DNA of 36,840 nucleotides from Actinomycetota bacterium (GTDB taxonomy: Bacteria > Actinomycetota > Thermoleophilia > Gaiellales > Gaiellaceae): assembly GCA_005884575.1 (NCBI GenBank), contig VAWW01000023.1, forward strand, positions 113,214 to 150,053, read 5' to 3'. The translations under genes were made by a program, and so were the position numbers. Below, one piece after another: positions 15,458-23,785 of the stretch (position 1 is the stretch's first letter; each line of letters starts with the position of its first letter). Below the pieces are notes generated by a model. The model was not told the origin of the DNA and searched no databases. It worked only from the letters and a program-made list of their open reading frames with translations.

Positions 15458-16206
15458 GCGAGCCGTCCGCGCAGCAGCTCGGTCAGGCGTTCGACGACCG
15501 CGGCCAGCAGCCGCTCGCCCTTCTCCGCCGTGCCCTCGTGGGCAAGTCCGTAGACGCCGTCCGGCGCCTCCTCGCGCACGCGCGGCGGCCAGTAGATGCC
15601 CGGGACGAGCGCGACCTCCTCCATCGGCCGGCCGAGCGGCTGCTCGAGCGCCGCGCGGTCGACGAGGTCGGGCTGGAGGTGGAGCTGCAGCGACGTCTCC
15701 ATCTCGCCCGCGTGGCCGATGTGGCCGCCGTCGTGCGCCGCGAGCTCCGCCATCGTCTCCGGCACGAGGTGCCAGTAGGTGATCGGGAAGACGTCGATGC
15801 CCTCCACGTTCGCACGGGTTGCCACGGTCTCGATCGTGGCGGCGTTCCCTCCGTGGCCGTTCAGGAGCACGATGCGCGTGAAGCCGTTCGTCGCGACGCT
15901 GCGGCAGAGGTCGAGGAGCAGCGCCGAGAGCGACTCGACGGTCAGCGACAGCGTCCCTGGGAACACGTGATGGTAGTGCGAGACGCCCCAGGGAACCGGC
16001 GGCGCGACGAGCACCGGCGGATCGTCACAGCTCGCCGAGAGGCGCGTCGCCACGGCCCACGCGTCGCTGATGTCCGTGTTGAGCGGGAGGTGCGGCCCGT
16101 GCTGCTCTATCGCGCCCACCGGGATCACGACGACGGCGCCCGCGTCACGTGCGGCCGCCACCTCGTCGCGGCGCAGCTCGGCCCAGAGGAGGGGGGATCG
16201 TGTCAT
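15454..16206 (-). CDS. creatininase family protein
   Basis: The protein has 250 aa. The metal centre is complete: Glu34 and His36 (GAIEQHGPHLPLNTD), Asp45, His118 (LNGHGGN) and Glu168 (GHAGEMETS). Creatininase family members are metal-dependent amidohydrolases of ring amides or cleave peptides (MftE). Others hydrolyse formamide or amide intermediates. ATG 16206 has GGAGTGAG before it and lies 15 bases after the SDR stop. There is no mycofactocin gene nearby, so an MftE role is unlikely. It probably opens a cyclic amide or lactone in the pathway of this operon (inference). Confidence 0.9.
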   Translation of the reverse strand: MTRSPLLWAELRRDEVAAARDAGAVVVIPVGAIEQHGPHLPLNTDISDAWAVATRLSASCDDPPVLVAPPVPWGVSHYHHVFPGTLSLTVESLSALLLDLCRSVATNGFTRIVLLNGHGGNAATIETVATRANVEGIDVFPITYWHLVPETMAELAAHDGGHIGHAGEMETSLQLHLQPDLVDRAALEQPLGRPMEEVALVPGIYWPPRVREEAPDGVYGLAHEGTAEKGERLLAAVVERLTELLRGRLA

Positions 16207-16221
16207 GCGCTCACTCCATTC

Positions 16222-16896
16222 TCAGCTCGCGAGGAACCCGCCGTCGACGGGAATGACGGCGCCCGTGACGTAACGTGCGTCGTCGGAGAGCAGCCAGGAC
16301 ACCGGGCCGGCAACGTCCTCCGGCACGCCCCAACGGCCCATCGGGATGCGGGCGTCGGTCGCGCTGCGCCGCGGCTCCTCCATGTCTGCGGTCAGCTCAG
16401 TCTCGATGAAGCCGGGCGCGATCGCGTTGACGCGCACGCCCCTCGCAGCGAGCTCGTTCGAGAGCGCCTTCGTCAGCTGTGCGACACCGCCCTTGCTCGC
16501 GGCGTACGCGGCGACATTCGTCCCGCCGACGAAGGACGTCATCGACGCGAGCAGGACGATCTGCCCCCCGCCGGCCTCGACCATGCGGCGCGCAGCCGTC
16601 TGGGCCAGGACGAAGACGCTCGTGAGATTGACTCGAAGGACGCGCTCCCAGTCCTCGATCGAGTGCTCGAGCGCCGGGCGGCGAACCGCTGTGCCGGCGT
16701 TCGCGACGAGCGCGTCGATCCGCTCGAGCCGCTCGACCGCCGACCGTGCCGCGTCGAGGTCCGAGAGGTCGACTCCGGTCGCCCGCTCGGCCGTCTCCAC
16801 CTGCCACCCGTCCCGGCCGAGGCGTCCGGCGATCGCGTGCCCGATGCCGCGGCTCGCGCCGGTGACGAGCGCGACCCTCTCGCTAGAGGACGCCAT
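16222..16896 (-). CDS. SDR family oxidoreductase
   Basis: The protein has 224 aa. TGASRGIG is at 12-19, NAG at 66-68, Ser118 in LLASMTS and YAASK gives Tyr131 and Lys135. The end YVTGAVIPVDGGFLAS is canonical. It is shorter than average because the region between strands two and three is compressed. ATG 16896 lies within the end of the RraA gene (14-base overlap). It belongs to the leftward LacI-linked operon. Its substrate is unknown. Confidence 0.92.
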   Translation of the reverse strand: MASSSERVALVTGASRGIGHAIAGRLGRDGWQVETAERATGVDLSDLDAARSAVERLERIDALVANAGTAVRRPALEHSIEDWERVLRVNLTSVFVLAQTAARRMVEAGGGQIVLLASMTSFVGGTNVAAYAASKGGVAQLTKALSNELAARGVRVNAIAPGFIETELTADMEEPRRSATDARIPMGRWGVPEDVAGPVSWLLSDDARYVTGAVIPVDGGFLAS

Positions 16897-17563
16897 GCCG
16901 GTCCCAGACGTCCCTGAGCGTCGCGCCGCCGAGCAGCTCGTCGAGGACCGTCGACTCGCGTTGCGCCTTCTGCGTCGCACGCTCGAGCACCTCGGCTTCG
17001 ACCTCTTGCGGCACGACGACCACGCCGTCGTCGTCCGCGAGCACGAGATCGCCCGGCGCGACCATGACGCCGCCGCACGCCAGCGGCACGTCGCGTGCCG
17101 TCAACTCCATCCGCGCCCGGAAGTCGATCGGGCGTGAGCCGGGCACGAACGCAGGGAAGCCGAGCTGCTCGATCTTCGGCGTGTCGCGGATGTATCCGTC
17201 GCAGACGAGACCCGCTGCACCACGGCCGATTGCGGCCGCGGTGAAGAGCTCGCCCCAGAAGCCGCTGCGCTCGCTCGCAGCGGTTCCGGCGACGACGACC
17301 GAGCCCGCCTGCAGTCCGTCGATGAAGGCGATGATGTCGTCATAGGGCCGGTCGGTGTCGTGGCCGACCGGGCCGAAGCCCACGGTCGCGGCGCGGCCGC
17401 TCGCGCGCATGCCCTTGGCGAGCGGACGGATCGCGGCGCTCAGCACCTGATCGCGGCGACCGGCCGCGTCCAGCGCGTCAGACAAGGTTGCCGTGGTGAT
17501 GCGAGAGTCGATCCCGGGTCTCCGTGCTCGCCGATCCAGTGTGGTAAAACGATTTAACCACAC
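16883..17563 (-). CDS. RraA-like family lyase, first gene of the leftward operon
   Basis: The protein has up to 226 aa. SGFWGELFTAAAIGRGAAGLV (100-120) and CDGYIRDTPK (121-130, Arg126-Asp127) are the aldolase and decarboxylase signature of the RraA/HMG aldolase family. APGDLVLADDDGVVVVP follows. The N-terminal ITTATLSDALD is the expected start of the fold at residues 22-32. The only upstream start codon in frame is GTG 17563, which is the last base of the LacI-type operator. A TTG at 17482 would cut into the fold. The true start is therefore uncertain; a rare codon between the two is possible. Functionally it should cleave or decarboxylate a 2-oxoacid. Confidence 0.85.
   Translation of the reverse strand: MWLNRFTTLDRRARRPGIDSRITTATLSDALDAAGRRDQVLSAAIRPLAKGMRASGRAATVGFGPVGHDTDRPYDDIIAFIDGLQAGSVVVAGTAASERSGFWGELFTAAAIGRGAAGLVCDGYIRDTPKIEQLGFPAFVPGSRPIDFRARMELTARDVPLACGGVMVAPGDLVLADDDGVVVVPQEVEAEVLERATQKAQRESTVLDELLGGATLRDVWDRHGVL
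17539..17563. promoter_or_regulatory. LacI-type operator O1 in the divergent promoter
   Basis: This 25-base inverted repeat has core TAAAACGATTTA inside arms GTGTGG and CCACAC. Ten of twelve arm positions pair. The AAA-n-CG-n-TTT core is the classic LacI/GalR family operator form. It lies 19 bases before the LacI gene start and at the beginning of the leftward RraA operon, so it can control both directions and autoregulate. The reverse strand shares the 15-mer TAAATCGTTTTACCA with the second site at 19764. Confidence 0.85.
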
Positions 17564-17581
17564 CTGAACCGAGGGAGAGCG

Positions 17582-18613
17582 TTGAGGGCGAAGGCTGGTT
17601 CCACCGCAACGACGGTGGCGGACGTGGCGAAAGCCGCGGGCGTGTCGCCGGCGATCGTCTCACGTGTGATCAACGACGACCAGTCGCTGCGCATCCGGCC
17701 CGACACCCGGAAGCGGGTCCTGAGCGCTGCGAAGTCGCTCGACTACACGCCGAACGGCGCCGCGAGGGCGCTGCGTCTCGCGAGCTCCGGCGCGCTGTGT
17801 CTCGTCGCCTCAGACGTCACCCATCCGCTCCACGGCGAGACGCTGCGCGGGGCGCACATTCGCGCCGCGCGTGCCGGTTACGTCGTCCTTCTCGGCGACG
17901 CGGAGGAGCTCGCGCACAACCAGCAGTCGTACGAGAACCTGCTCAGCTCGCGGCGCGTGGACGGTCTCGTCCTGCATCTGAGCGGCCGCTCGGCCGAGGC
18001 GCCGCTGCGCCGGCTGGCCGAAGCTCGCGTGCCGACGGTGCTCATCAACTCGCGGATGCGAGGCCGTGGTTCCGTGATCCTCGACGACGAGGCCGCAGCT
18101 GCGCTTGCCGCCGAGCATCTGCTCGAACTCGGGCACACGCGGATCGGCTTCGTCTCGGGCGTCGCCGCCTCCGACCGGTCGCAGCGCCGCCGCCGCGGCC
18201 TCGAAGCCGTGCTCGAGCAGCAGGGCCTGCGGCTGAAGCCCGAGTGGATCGTCGCCGGCGGCTGGGACGAGCCCGCCGGTCACGAGGCGGTGCTGCGGCT
18301 GCTGCGGCAGCGCGAACGGCCCACCGGCCTCGTCGTCGCCAACGTGCTCGCCGGCATCGGCGCACTGGCAGCGTGCCGCGAGCGCGCCGTCGAGGTGCCG
18401 CACGAGCTCTCCGTCGTCGCGATCCACGACACCTGGTTCACCGATCACACGAACCCGCCGCTCACGGCGGTGAAGACGCCGCTGTGGGAGATGGGCGCCG
18501 CGGCGGTCGACCTGCTGATCGAGATGCTGAACGGCGGCGAGCGCCGGAGCGTCGTTCTGCGCGAGCCGCCTCCCGAGCTGGCGGTCCGGGAGTCGACGGG
18601 GCCGCCGGCGTGA
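17582..18613 (+). CDS. LacI family transcriptional regulator
   Basis: The protein has 343 aa. The N-terminal helix-turn-helix is TTVADVAKAAGVSPAIVSRVIN at 10-31. The hinge helix with PNGAARALR is at 57-65 and a periplasmic-binding-like effector domain follows (GALCLVASDVTHPLHGETLRGA). The TTG start at 17582 is backed by GAGGGAGAG at 7 bases. It is divergent from RraA and followed by a GTGA overlap into the first binding-fold gene. Its likely operators are at 17539 and 19764. The effector is probably the sugar or acid handled by the adjacent genes. Confidence 0.95.
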   Translation: MRAKAGSTATTVADVAKAAGVSPAIVSRVINDDQSLRIRPDTRKRVLSAAKSLDYTPNGAARALRLASSGALCLVASDVTHPLHGETLRGAHIRAARAGYVVLLGDAEELAHNQQSYENLLSSRRVDGLVLHLSGRSAEAPLRRLAEARVPTVLINSRMRGRGSVILDDEAAAALAAEHLLELGHTRIGFVSGVAASDRSQRRRRGLEAVLEQQGLRLKPEWIVAGGWDEPAGHEAVLRLLRQRERPTGLVVANVLAGIGALAACRERAVEVPHELSVVAIHDTWFTDHTNPPLTAVKTPLWEMGAAAVDLLIEMLNGGERRSVVLREPPPELAVRESTGPPA

Positions 18614-19752
18614 TCGAGCTCCGGGGAATCGCGTGGAGCCACACGCGCGGGGTCGGGTCGTTGCTCGTCACGGCACAGGCCGCCGCCGATCTCGATCCGG
18701 AGCTGCGAATCACGTGGGAGCTCCGCTCGCTCTGGGCCTTCGGGGAGGCGCACGTCGGCGAGCTCGTCAACGACTTCGACCTGCTCGTGATCGACCACCC
18801 GATGATCGGCTACGCGGCCGGCGCTGGGATCTTCGAGCCGCTCGACCCGCACGTCCCCGCGGAGTGGCTCGCCGAGCAGGCGCGCGGAAGCGTGGGCGGG
18901 TCGCACGAGTCGTACCAGCACGACGGGCACCAGTGGGCCGCGGCCGTCGATGCCGCGTGCCAGGTCGCCGTCTCGCGTCCCGACCTGCTCTCGAAGCCGC
19001 CGCAGACGCTCGACGAGGTGCTCGCGCTCGCGCGCGCGACCGGCCGCGTCGCGGTTCCGCTCAAGCCGATCGACGCGCTGAGCTGCTTCCTCACGCTGTG
19101 TGCGAACCAGGGTGAGGAGCCGCTGCGCGGCGAGCGCGTCGCAAGCGACGAGCTCGCGCTCCGTGTGCTCGAGCAGCTGCGCGAGCTCGCATCCGTCGTC
19201 CCCCCGGCTTGCCTCTCTTGGAACCCGATAGACGTCCTGAACGCCATGAGCACCGGAGACGAGATCGCGTACTGCCCGTACGCGTTCGGCTACACGAACT
19301 ACGCACGCGAGGGCTACGCGCCGAAGCGGGTCGCGTTCCACGACATCCCCGCCGCCGGAGGGAACGGCTGCGCGGGTGCGACGCTCGGGGGCGCCGGACT
19401 CGCCGTCTCCTCCCGCTCCGCCAACGTCGAAGCGGCGATCGCGTACGTGCAGCGCGTCGCCGATCCGGAGGTCCAGCGCACGACGTACGTGCACGCCGGC
19501 GGACAGCCGGGCCATGCCGACGCCTGGGACGACGACGTCGCGAACCGGATCACAGGCGACTTCTTCCGCAACACGCGTCGCACGATCGAGTCGGCGTACG
19601 TGCGGCCAACCGACGACGGCATCGCCGAGTTCCAGTCCGCGGCGTCGGCCGCCGTGCACCGGTTCCTCTCCGAAGGCGGCAGCGCCGACGCCGTCCTCGC
19701 GGCGCTGAACGACGCGTACGCCCTGATTGACACCTCGCGCCGACCGAGTTAG
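18610..19752 (+). CDS. solute-binding-protein-like protein without signal peptide (first of pair)
   Basis: The protein has 380 aa of the extracellular solute-binding family 1 fold. The first strand (ELRGIAWSHTRG) begins at residue 3. This is followed by LDPELRITWELRSLWAF, FDLLVIDHPMIGYAAGAGIFEPLDPHVPAEWLA and QWAAAVDAACQVAVSRPDLL, all in the order found in sugar-binding proteins of CUT1 importers. There is no signal peptide or lipobox, so it should remain in the cytoplasm. The GTG start overlaps the LacI stop (GTGA). No CUT1 permease lies in the window. It may be a cytoplasmic ligand-binding or enzyme variant; function is unknown. Confidence 0.8.
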   Translation: MIELRGIAWSHTRGVGSLLVTAQAAADLDPELRITWELRSLWAFGEAHVGELVNDFDLLVIDHPMIGYAAGAGIFEPLDPHVPAEWLAEQARGSVGGSHESYQHDGHQWAAAVDAACQVAVSRPDLLSKPPQTLDEVLALARATGRVAVPLKPIDALSCFLTLCANQGEEPLRGERVASDELALRVLEQLRELASVVPPACLSWNPIDVLNAMSTGDEIAYCPYAFGYTNYAREGYAPKRVAFHDIPAAGGNGCAGATLGGAGLAVSSRSANVEAAIAYVQRVADPEVQRTTYVHAGGQPGHADAWDDDVANRITGDFFRNTRRTIESAYVRPTDDGIAEFQSAASAAVHRFLSEGGSADAVLAALNDAYALIDTSRRPS

Positions 19753-19763
19753 GCTCGCAGCGC

Positions 19764-19778
19764 TAAATCGTTTTACCA
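19764..19778. promoter_or_regulatory. LacI-type operator O2
   Basis: TAAATCGTTTTACCA is identical over all 15 bases to the reverse strand of O1 (17539-17563). It sits in the 38-base gap between the two binding-fold genes, ending 12 bases before the TTG at 19791. The position suggests an internal promoter or roadblock for the second binding-fold gene and those downstream. Confidence 0.8.
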
Positions 19779-19790
19779 ATCGCCGCCCTC

Positions 19791-21044
19791 TTGGCTTCGA
19801 CGAAGAAGACCCTCCGGCTCGCCTACCGCACGTTCGTGGGGTTCGAGCGCGCGCTGACACGGCAGACGCGGGCGTTCCAGGAGCTGCACCCGGACGTCGA
19901 CGTCGAACTCGTTCCGTACGACGTCCCGGAGCTTCATGCCGAGATGGTCGCGGGCGACGGAACCACGTCCGGCGACTGGGACCTCTTCCTCTGCGTCACC
20001 GACTGGCTGCCGAGCCTCGTCGCCGACGGAAAGCTCGCCGAGCTCGACGCGTTCCTCGACCTCTCGGCGCCGCCGGAGGACTGGCCGCAGGGGTGGAGCG
20101 ACAGCCTCCTCCGGCAGGCGTCCGACGAGCGTGGCCGCTTCTACGGGATCCCGTACCACGACGGGCCCCAGATGTTCATGTACCGCGCCGACCTGTTCGA
20201 GGACCCGCACGAGCAGGAGCGGTTCGAGCAGGAGCACGGCTACCCGCTCGCGCCGCCCGAGACCTGGTCGCAGTTCCGCGACGTGGCGCAGTTCTTCACG
20301 CGGCCCGAGCGAGACCTCTCCGGCTGCGTCGTGGCCGCGATGGCCGACGGCCACAACAGCGTCTACGACTTCTTCATCCACCTGTGGAGCCGCGGCGGCC
20401 ACGTGCTCGACGGGCGCAAGGCCGCCTTCAACGGCGCGGAGGGCCGCGAGGCGCTGACGTATCTCACCGGGCTGATCCAGGACAGGCTCACGCAGCCCGA
20501 CCCGCGCGCCTACGAGAGCGTCCTCTCGGGCGAGTATTACGCTGGCGGACGCGGCGCGATGATGTGGAACTGGGCGGGCTTCGCCGTCGTCGCCGACATG
20601 CCCGACTCGAATATCCACGGCAAGAACAAGCTCGGGCTGATCCCGCGCGGAGACGGACCCGGCGGGCGCCACGTCTCCCTCAGCGTCTTCTGGGCGCTGA
20701 CGATCCCGAAGGGCTCGCGTGAGCCGCAGCTCGCCTGGGACTTCATCCGGACGGCCGCCTCGCGCGAGCAGGACCTCGTCACCTCCGACGAGGGCAACAT
20801 CGGTTGCCGGCTCTCGACCTGGCGCGACCCGGGGATGCAGGAGCGCTTCCCGTGCTACGCGCTGATCGAGGAGACGCACCGGACGGTCGAGACGCTGCCG
20901 CCGATTCCGGAATACGACGCGATCAACGAGATCCTCAACGAGCTGATCGACGAGGTGCACACGGGCGAGAAGAGAGTGGACGAGGCGCTGGACGAGGCGG
21001 CGGCGCGCACGGACGAGCTGCTCGCCGGGGCGCCCGCTCGATGA
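19791..21044 (+). CDS. solute-binding-protein-like protein without signal peptide (second of pair)
   Basis: The protein has 417 aa of extracellular solute-binding family 1. TLRLAYRTFVGFERALTRQ (7-25) is the first strand and helix, DLFLCVTDWLPSLVADGKLAELD the domain-one ligand wall, and GRFYGIPYHDGPQMFMYRADLFEDP the interdomain segment. The C-terminal half (SEYYAGGRGAMMWNWAG-like, then SVFWALTIPKGSREPQLAWDFI) is standard. The start TTG 19791 gives no signal peptide, and no better start exists upstream. It has no clear ribosome site. The stop overlaps the next gene (ATGA). Like its neighbour it should be cytosolic, which is unusual for this fold. Confidence 0.82.
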   Translation: MASTKKTLRLAYRTFVGFERALTRQTRAFQELHPDVDVELVPYDVPELHAEMVAGDGTTSGDWDLFLCVTDWLPSLVADGKLAELDAFLDLSAPPEDWPQGWSDSLLRQASDERGRFYGIPYHDGPQMFMYRADLFEDPHEQERFEQEHGYPLAPPETWSQFRDVAQFFTRPERDLSGCVVAAMADGHNSVYDFFIHLWSRGGHVLDGRKAAFNGAEGREALTYLTGLIQDRLTQPDPRAYESVLSGEYYAGGRGAMMWNWAGFAVVADMPDSNIHGKNKLGLIPRGDGPGGRHVSLSVFWALTIPKGSREPQLAWDFIRTAASREQDLVTSDEGNIGCRLSTWRDPGMQERFPCYALIEETHRTVETLPPIPEYDAINEILNELIDEVHTGEKRVDEALDEAAARTDELLAGAPAR

Positions 21045-22142
21045 CGATCGACGAGATCCTGGAGCTCGACAAGGGCCCGAAGCTGCCGGAGTCGCGCGAG
21101 CGCGGGATCGGCATCGTCGGCGCCGGCGCGATCGTCAACGCCGGTCACCTGCCCTCGTACCGCAAAGCAGGGTTCAACGTCGTCGCGATCGCCGACACGA
21201 ACCTCGAGGCGGCACAGGAGACGGCACGCGAGTGGGGCGTGCCGGCGGCGTACCGCTCGGTCGACGAACTGCTCGAGGATTCGAAGGTCGAGGTCGTCGA
21301 TATCGCGGTCACGCCAAACGCGCAGTTCCAGATCGCGTCGAAGGCCTTCGAGGCGGGACGGCACGCGCTGTGCCAGAAGCCGCTCGCGGAGACCCTCGAG
21401 CCGGCGATCGAGCTCGTGCAGCGCGCCGAACGGGCGGGCGTGCGGATGGCCGTCAACCAGCAGATGCGCTGGGAGGGCGTCGTCCGGACCGCGAAGCTGC
21501 TGATCGACGCCGGCTGGTACGGCGAGCTGATCGGCGGCCTCTTCGACGTGAACATCATGGAACATCATGACCGACTGGCGCATGTGGCCGTGGATGGCCG
21601 AGCGCGAGCGGCTCGAGTACCTCTACCACTCGGTCCATTACTTCGACAGCATCCGCCACCTCTACGGCGAGCCCGAGAGCGTCGTCGCGACGACCGCGCG
21701 CGCGCCCGGCCAGCACGCACAGGGCGAGTCGCGGACGTTCACCGTCGTCGAGTACTCCGACACGTTGAAGGTCGCAGTCGTCGTCGACCACAACAACTGG
21801 GGCCCCGAGCCGCGCGCGGTCGTCCACACTGACGGCACCGACGGCAAGTCGGAGGGGACGCTCGGCGTCCTCTACGACTACCCGGTCGGCCGGCCGGACA
21901 CGTTCCGCTTCTACTCGCGCGTGCAAGGGCCCGAGCACGCGTTCGAGCGCCGCTTCACGGAGCGGTGGATCCCGGACGCGTTCGTCGGCCCGATCGGCGA
22001 GCTCCTCTCCGCGATCGAGGAGGACCGCGAGCCGCTCACGTCGGGGCGCGACAACCTCAGGACCCTGCGCGTTCTCATGTGCGCATACCGGTCGGCGGAC
22101 GAGGGACGGCGCGTCCGGATCGACGAGATCGAGCTCCCGTGA
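21041..22142 (+). pseudogene. Gfo/Idh/MocA family oxidoreductase, frameshifted by a 10-bp duplication
   Basis: The first part (ATG 21041) has the dinucleotide motif GIVGAGAIVNAGH at 24-36, VVAIADTN and CQKPLAE (Lys113, in the usual E-K-P position). It stays in family register to FDVNIM at about 21559. The second part from 21567 resumes the family sequence (MTDWRMWPW, then LYHSVHYFDSIRHLYG) in another frame and ends at 22142. The break is an exact duplication of GAACATCATG (21550-21559 and 21560-21569). Removing one copy restores a 364-codon frame of normal length. The first frame would otherwise run to 21832 with unrelated sequence. The break could be a real mutation, or an assembly error. 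It starts by ATGA overlap and ends by GTGA overlap with the CoA-transferase. Confidence 0.85.
21550..21569. repeat. 10-bp tandem duplication that causes a frameshift
   Basis: Two exact copies of GAACATCATG lie end to end. Ten bases shift the Gfo/Idh/MocA gene by one. The second copy ends in ATG 21567, which allows a restart in the frame of the second half. Replication slippage would explain it. Confidence 0.9.
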
Positions 22143-23275
22143 CGCTTCCGCTCGAAGGCCTCTTCGTCCTCGACTTCAGCCAGTACCTCGCCGGGCCGTC
22201 GGCGGCGCTGCGGCTCGCCGACCTCGGCGCGCGCGTGCTGAAGATCGAGCGGCCCGGAACCGGCGAGCCGACGCGCGCGCTCAGCCTCGCGGGGCTCGAG
22301 CTCGACGGCGACAGCCTGCTCTTCCACACGATCAACCGGAACAAGGAGAGCCTCGCCGTCGACCTGCGCGACCCGGAGGAGCTCGAGCGTGTCAAACGGC
22401 TGGTCGAGCGAGCCGACGTCCTGATCCAGAGCTTCCGCCCCGGGGTGATGGAGCGGTACGGGCTCGACTACGACTCCGTGTCGAAGCTGAACGAGCGGAT
22501 CGTCTACGGCTCGACGTCCGGTTACGGCGAGAGCGGCCCGTGGCGCGACCGGCCAGGCCAGGACCTGCTCGTCCAGGCGCTCTCCGGCCTGACGTGGCTG
22601 AACGGGAACCGCGACGACCCGCCGGTGGCGTTCGGGCTCTCGATCGTCGACACCCTCGCCGGGGCGCATCTCTGTCAGGGCATCCTCGCGTGCCTCGTCC
22701 GCCGCGGCGTGACCGGGCGCGGCGGCTTCGTCGAGGTCAGCCTGCTCGAGTCGGCGCTCGACCTCCAGTTCGAGGTGCTGACCTGCCACCTGAACGATGG
22801 CAACCGGCTGCCCGTGCGCAGCGAGATCGGGAGTGCGCACCCGTACGTCGGCGCGCCGTACGGCATCTACGAGACCACGGATGGCTTCGTCGCGCTCGCG
22901 ATGGGGTCCGTGCCGCTGCTCGGCCAACTGCTCGGGCTCCCCGACGTCGAAGCCATCGATGACCCGAAGGACTGGTACGAGCGCCGCGACGAGATCAAGG
23001 CCCGGATCGCCGGGGCGCTGAAGACCCGCCCGGTGGCGGAATGGGTCGAGAAGCTCGGCGGAGCGGGGCTCTGGGTCGCCGAGGTGATGCGGTGGCCGGA
23101 GCTGCTGGCCCACGACGCCGTGAAGGAGCTCGAGATGGTCGTCGAGGCCGGGGACGGAGCGCGCAGGTTCCGCACCGTCCGCGCGCCTTTCCGGATCGAC
23201 GGCGCGATCCCGCCCTCGTCCGCGGCGAGCCCACGGCTGGACGAGCACGACACGCTGCCCGGGGAGGCCGCGTGA
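22139..23275 (+). CDS. CaiB/BaiF (family III) CoA-transferase
   Basis: The protein has 378 aa. The start [33 protein letters not shown] is the family hallmark. [11 protein letters not shown] is at 67-77, SGYGESGPW at 127-135 and the catalytic aspartate is Asp142 in [13 protein letters not shown]. These enzymes move CoA between acids through an aspartyl thioester. The protein is compact, with a shorter second half than the usual 390-430 aa, but the linked-dimer architecture is plausible. GTG 22139 overlaps the stop of the frameshifted gene and the MaoC start overlaps its own stop. It implies that a pathway acid is activated as a CoA thioester, which is unusual for a sugar regulon. Confidence 0.93.
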   Translation: MTLPLEGLFVLDFSQYLAGPSAALRLADLGARVLKIERPGTGEPTRALSLAGLELDGDSLLFHTINRNKESLAVDLRDPEELERVKRLVERADVLIQSFRPGVMERYGLDYDSVSKLNERIVYGSTSGYGESGPWRDRPGQDLLVQALSGLTWLNGNRDDPPVAFGLSIVDTLAGAHLCQGILACLVRRGVTGRGGFVEVSLLESALDLQFEVLTCHLNDGNRLPVRSEIGSAHPYVGAPYGIYETTDGFVALAMGSVPLLGQLLGLPDVEAIDDPKDWYERRDEIKARIAGALKTRPVAEWVEKLGGAGLWVAEVMRWPELLAHDAVKELEMVVEAGDGARRFRTVRAPFRIDGAIPPSSAASPRLDEHDTLPGEAA

Positions 23276-23739
23276 AGATCGTGTCGAGGCACTTCGAGGA
23301 GTACGAGATCGGCGAGACGCGGACGACGCTCGGCCGCACGATCACCGAGGCGGACGTCGTGCTGCACGCGGGCCAGACCGGCGACTTCTATCCGCACCAC
23401 ATCGACGCGGAGTGGGTGAAGACGCAGCCTTTCGGCCGGCGGATCGCGCACGGGACTCTCATCCTCTCCGTCGGCGTCGGAATGACGGCTGGCGACATCA
23501 ATCCGCTCGCGTTCAGCTACGGCTACGACCGGATCCGCTTCGTCCGTCCCGTGCACATCGGCGACACGATCACCGTGACGGCGACGATCGCCGCGAAGCG
23601 GGACGACCCGAAGCGCCCGGCGCAGGGATTCGTCGACGAGGAGGTCGCCGTGACCAACCAGCACGGCGACGTGGTCCTCGTGCTCACGCACGTCTACTCA
23701 ATCGAGAGAGCGGAGGTGGCCGACGTCGCTGATTCGTGA
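23272..23739 (+). CDS. MaoC family dehydratase ((R)-specific enoyl-CoA hydratase type)
   Basis: The protein has 155 aa with one hot-dog domain. [26 protein letters not shown] at 36-61 carries the hydratase 2 catalytic Asp38 and His43 and the AHG turn (59-61). [26 protein letters not shown] at about 82-107 is the standard following part. It hydrates or dehydrates CoA-linked enoyl or hydroxyacyl groups. It starts in the stop of the CoA-transferase gene (GTGA), so activation and (de)hydration are coupled in this operon. Mesaconyl-CoA-like or deoxy-acid substrates are possible but not shown. Confidence 0.92.
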   Translation: MKIVSRHFEEYEIGETRTTLGRTITEADVVLHAGQTGDFYPHHIDAEWVKTQPFGRRIAHGTLILSVGVGMTAGDINPLAFSYGYDRIRFVRPVHIGDTITVTATIAAKRDDPKRPAQGFVDEEVAVTNQHGDVVLVLTHVYSIERAEVADVADS

Positions 23740-23785
23740 CCGCTCGTTCACCGTTGGGTCAGAGAAAAAGGAGAGGTGTTTCGGT

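Noticed and set aside
15454..16206. Mycofactocin peptidase MftE as identity of the creatininase-family gene
   Set aside because: No MftA, MftB, MftC or MftD genes are near, and the operon is catabolic.
18445..19860. Long open frame on the minus strand opposite the first binding-fold gene
   Set aside because: Low-complexity composition and full overlap with a gene whose protein shows clear fold motifs.
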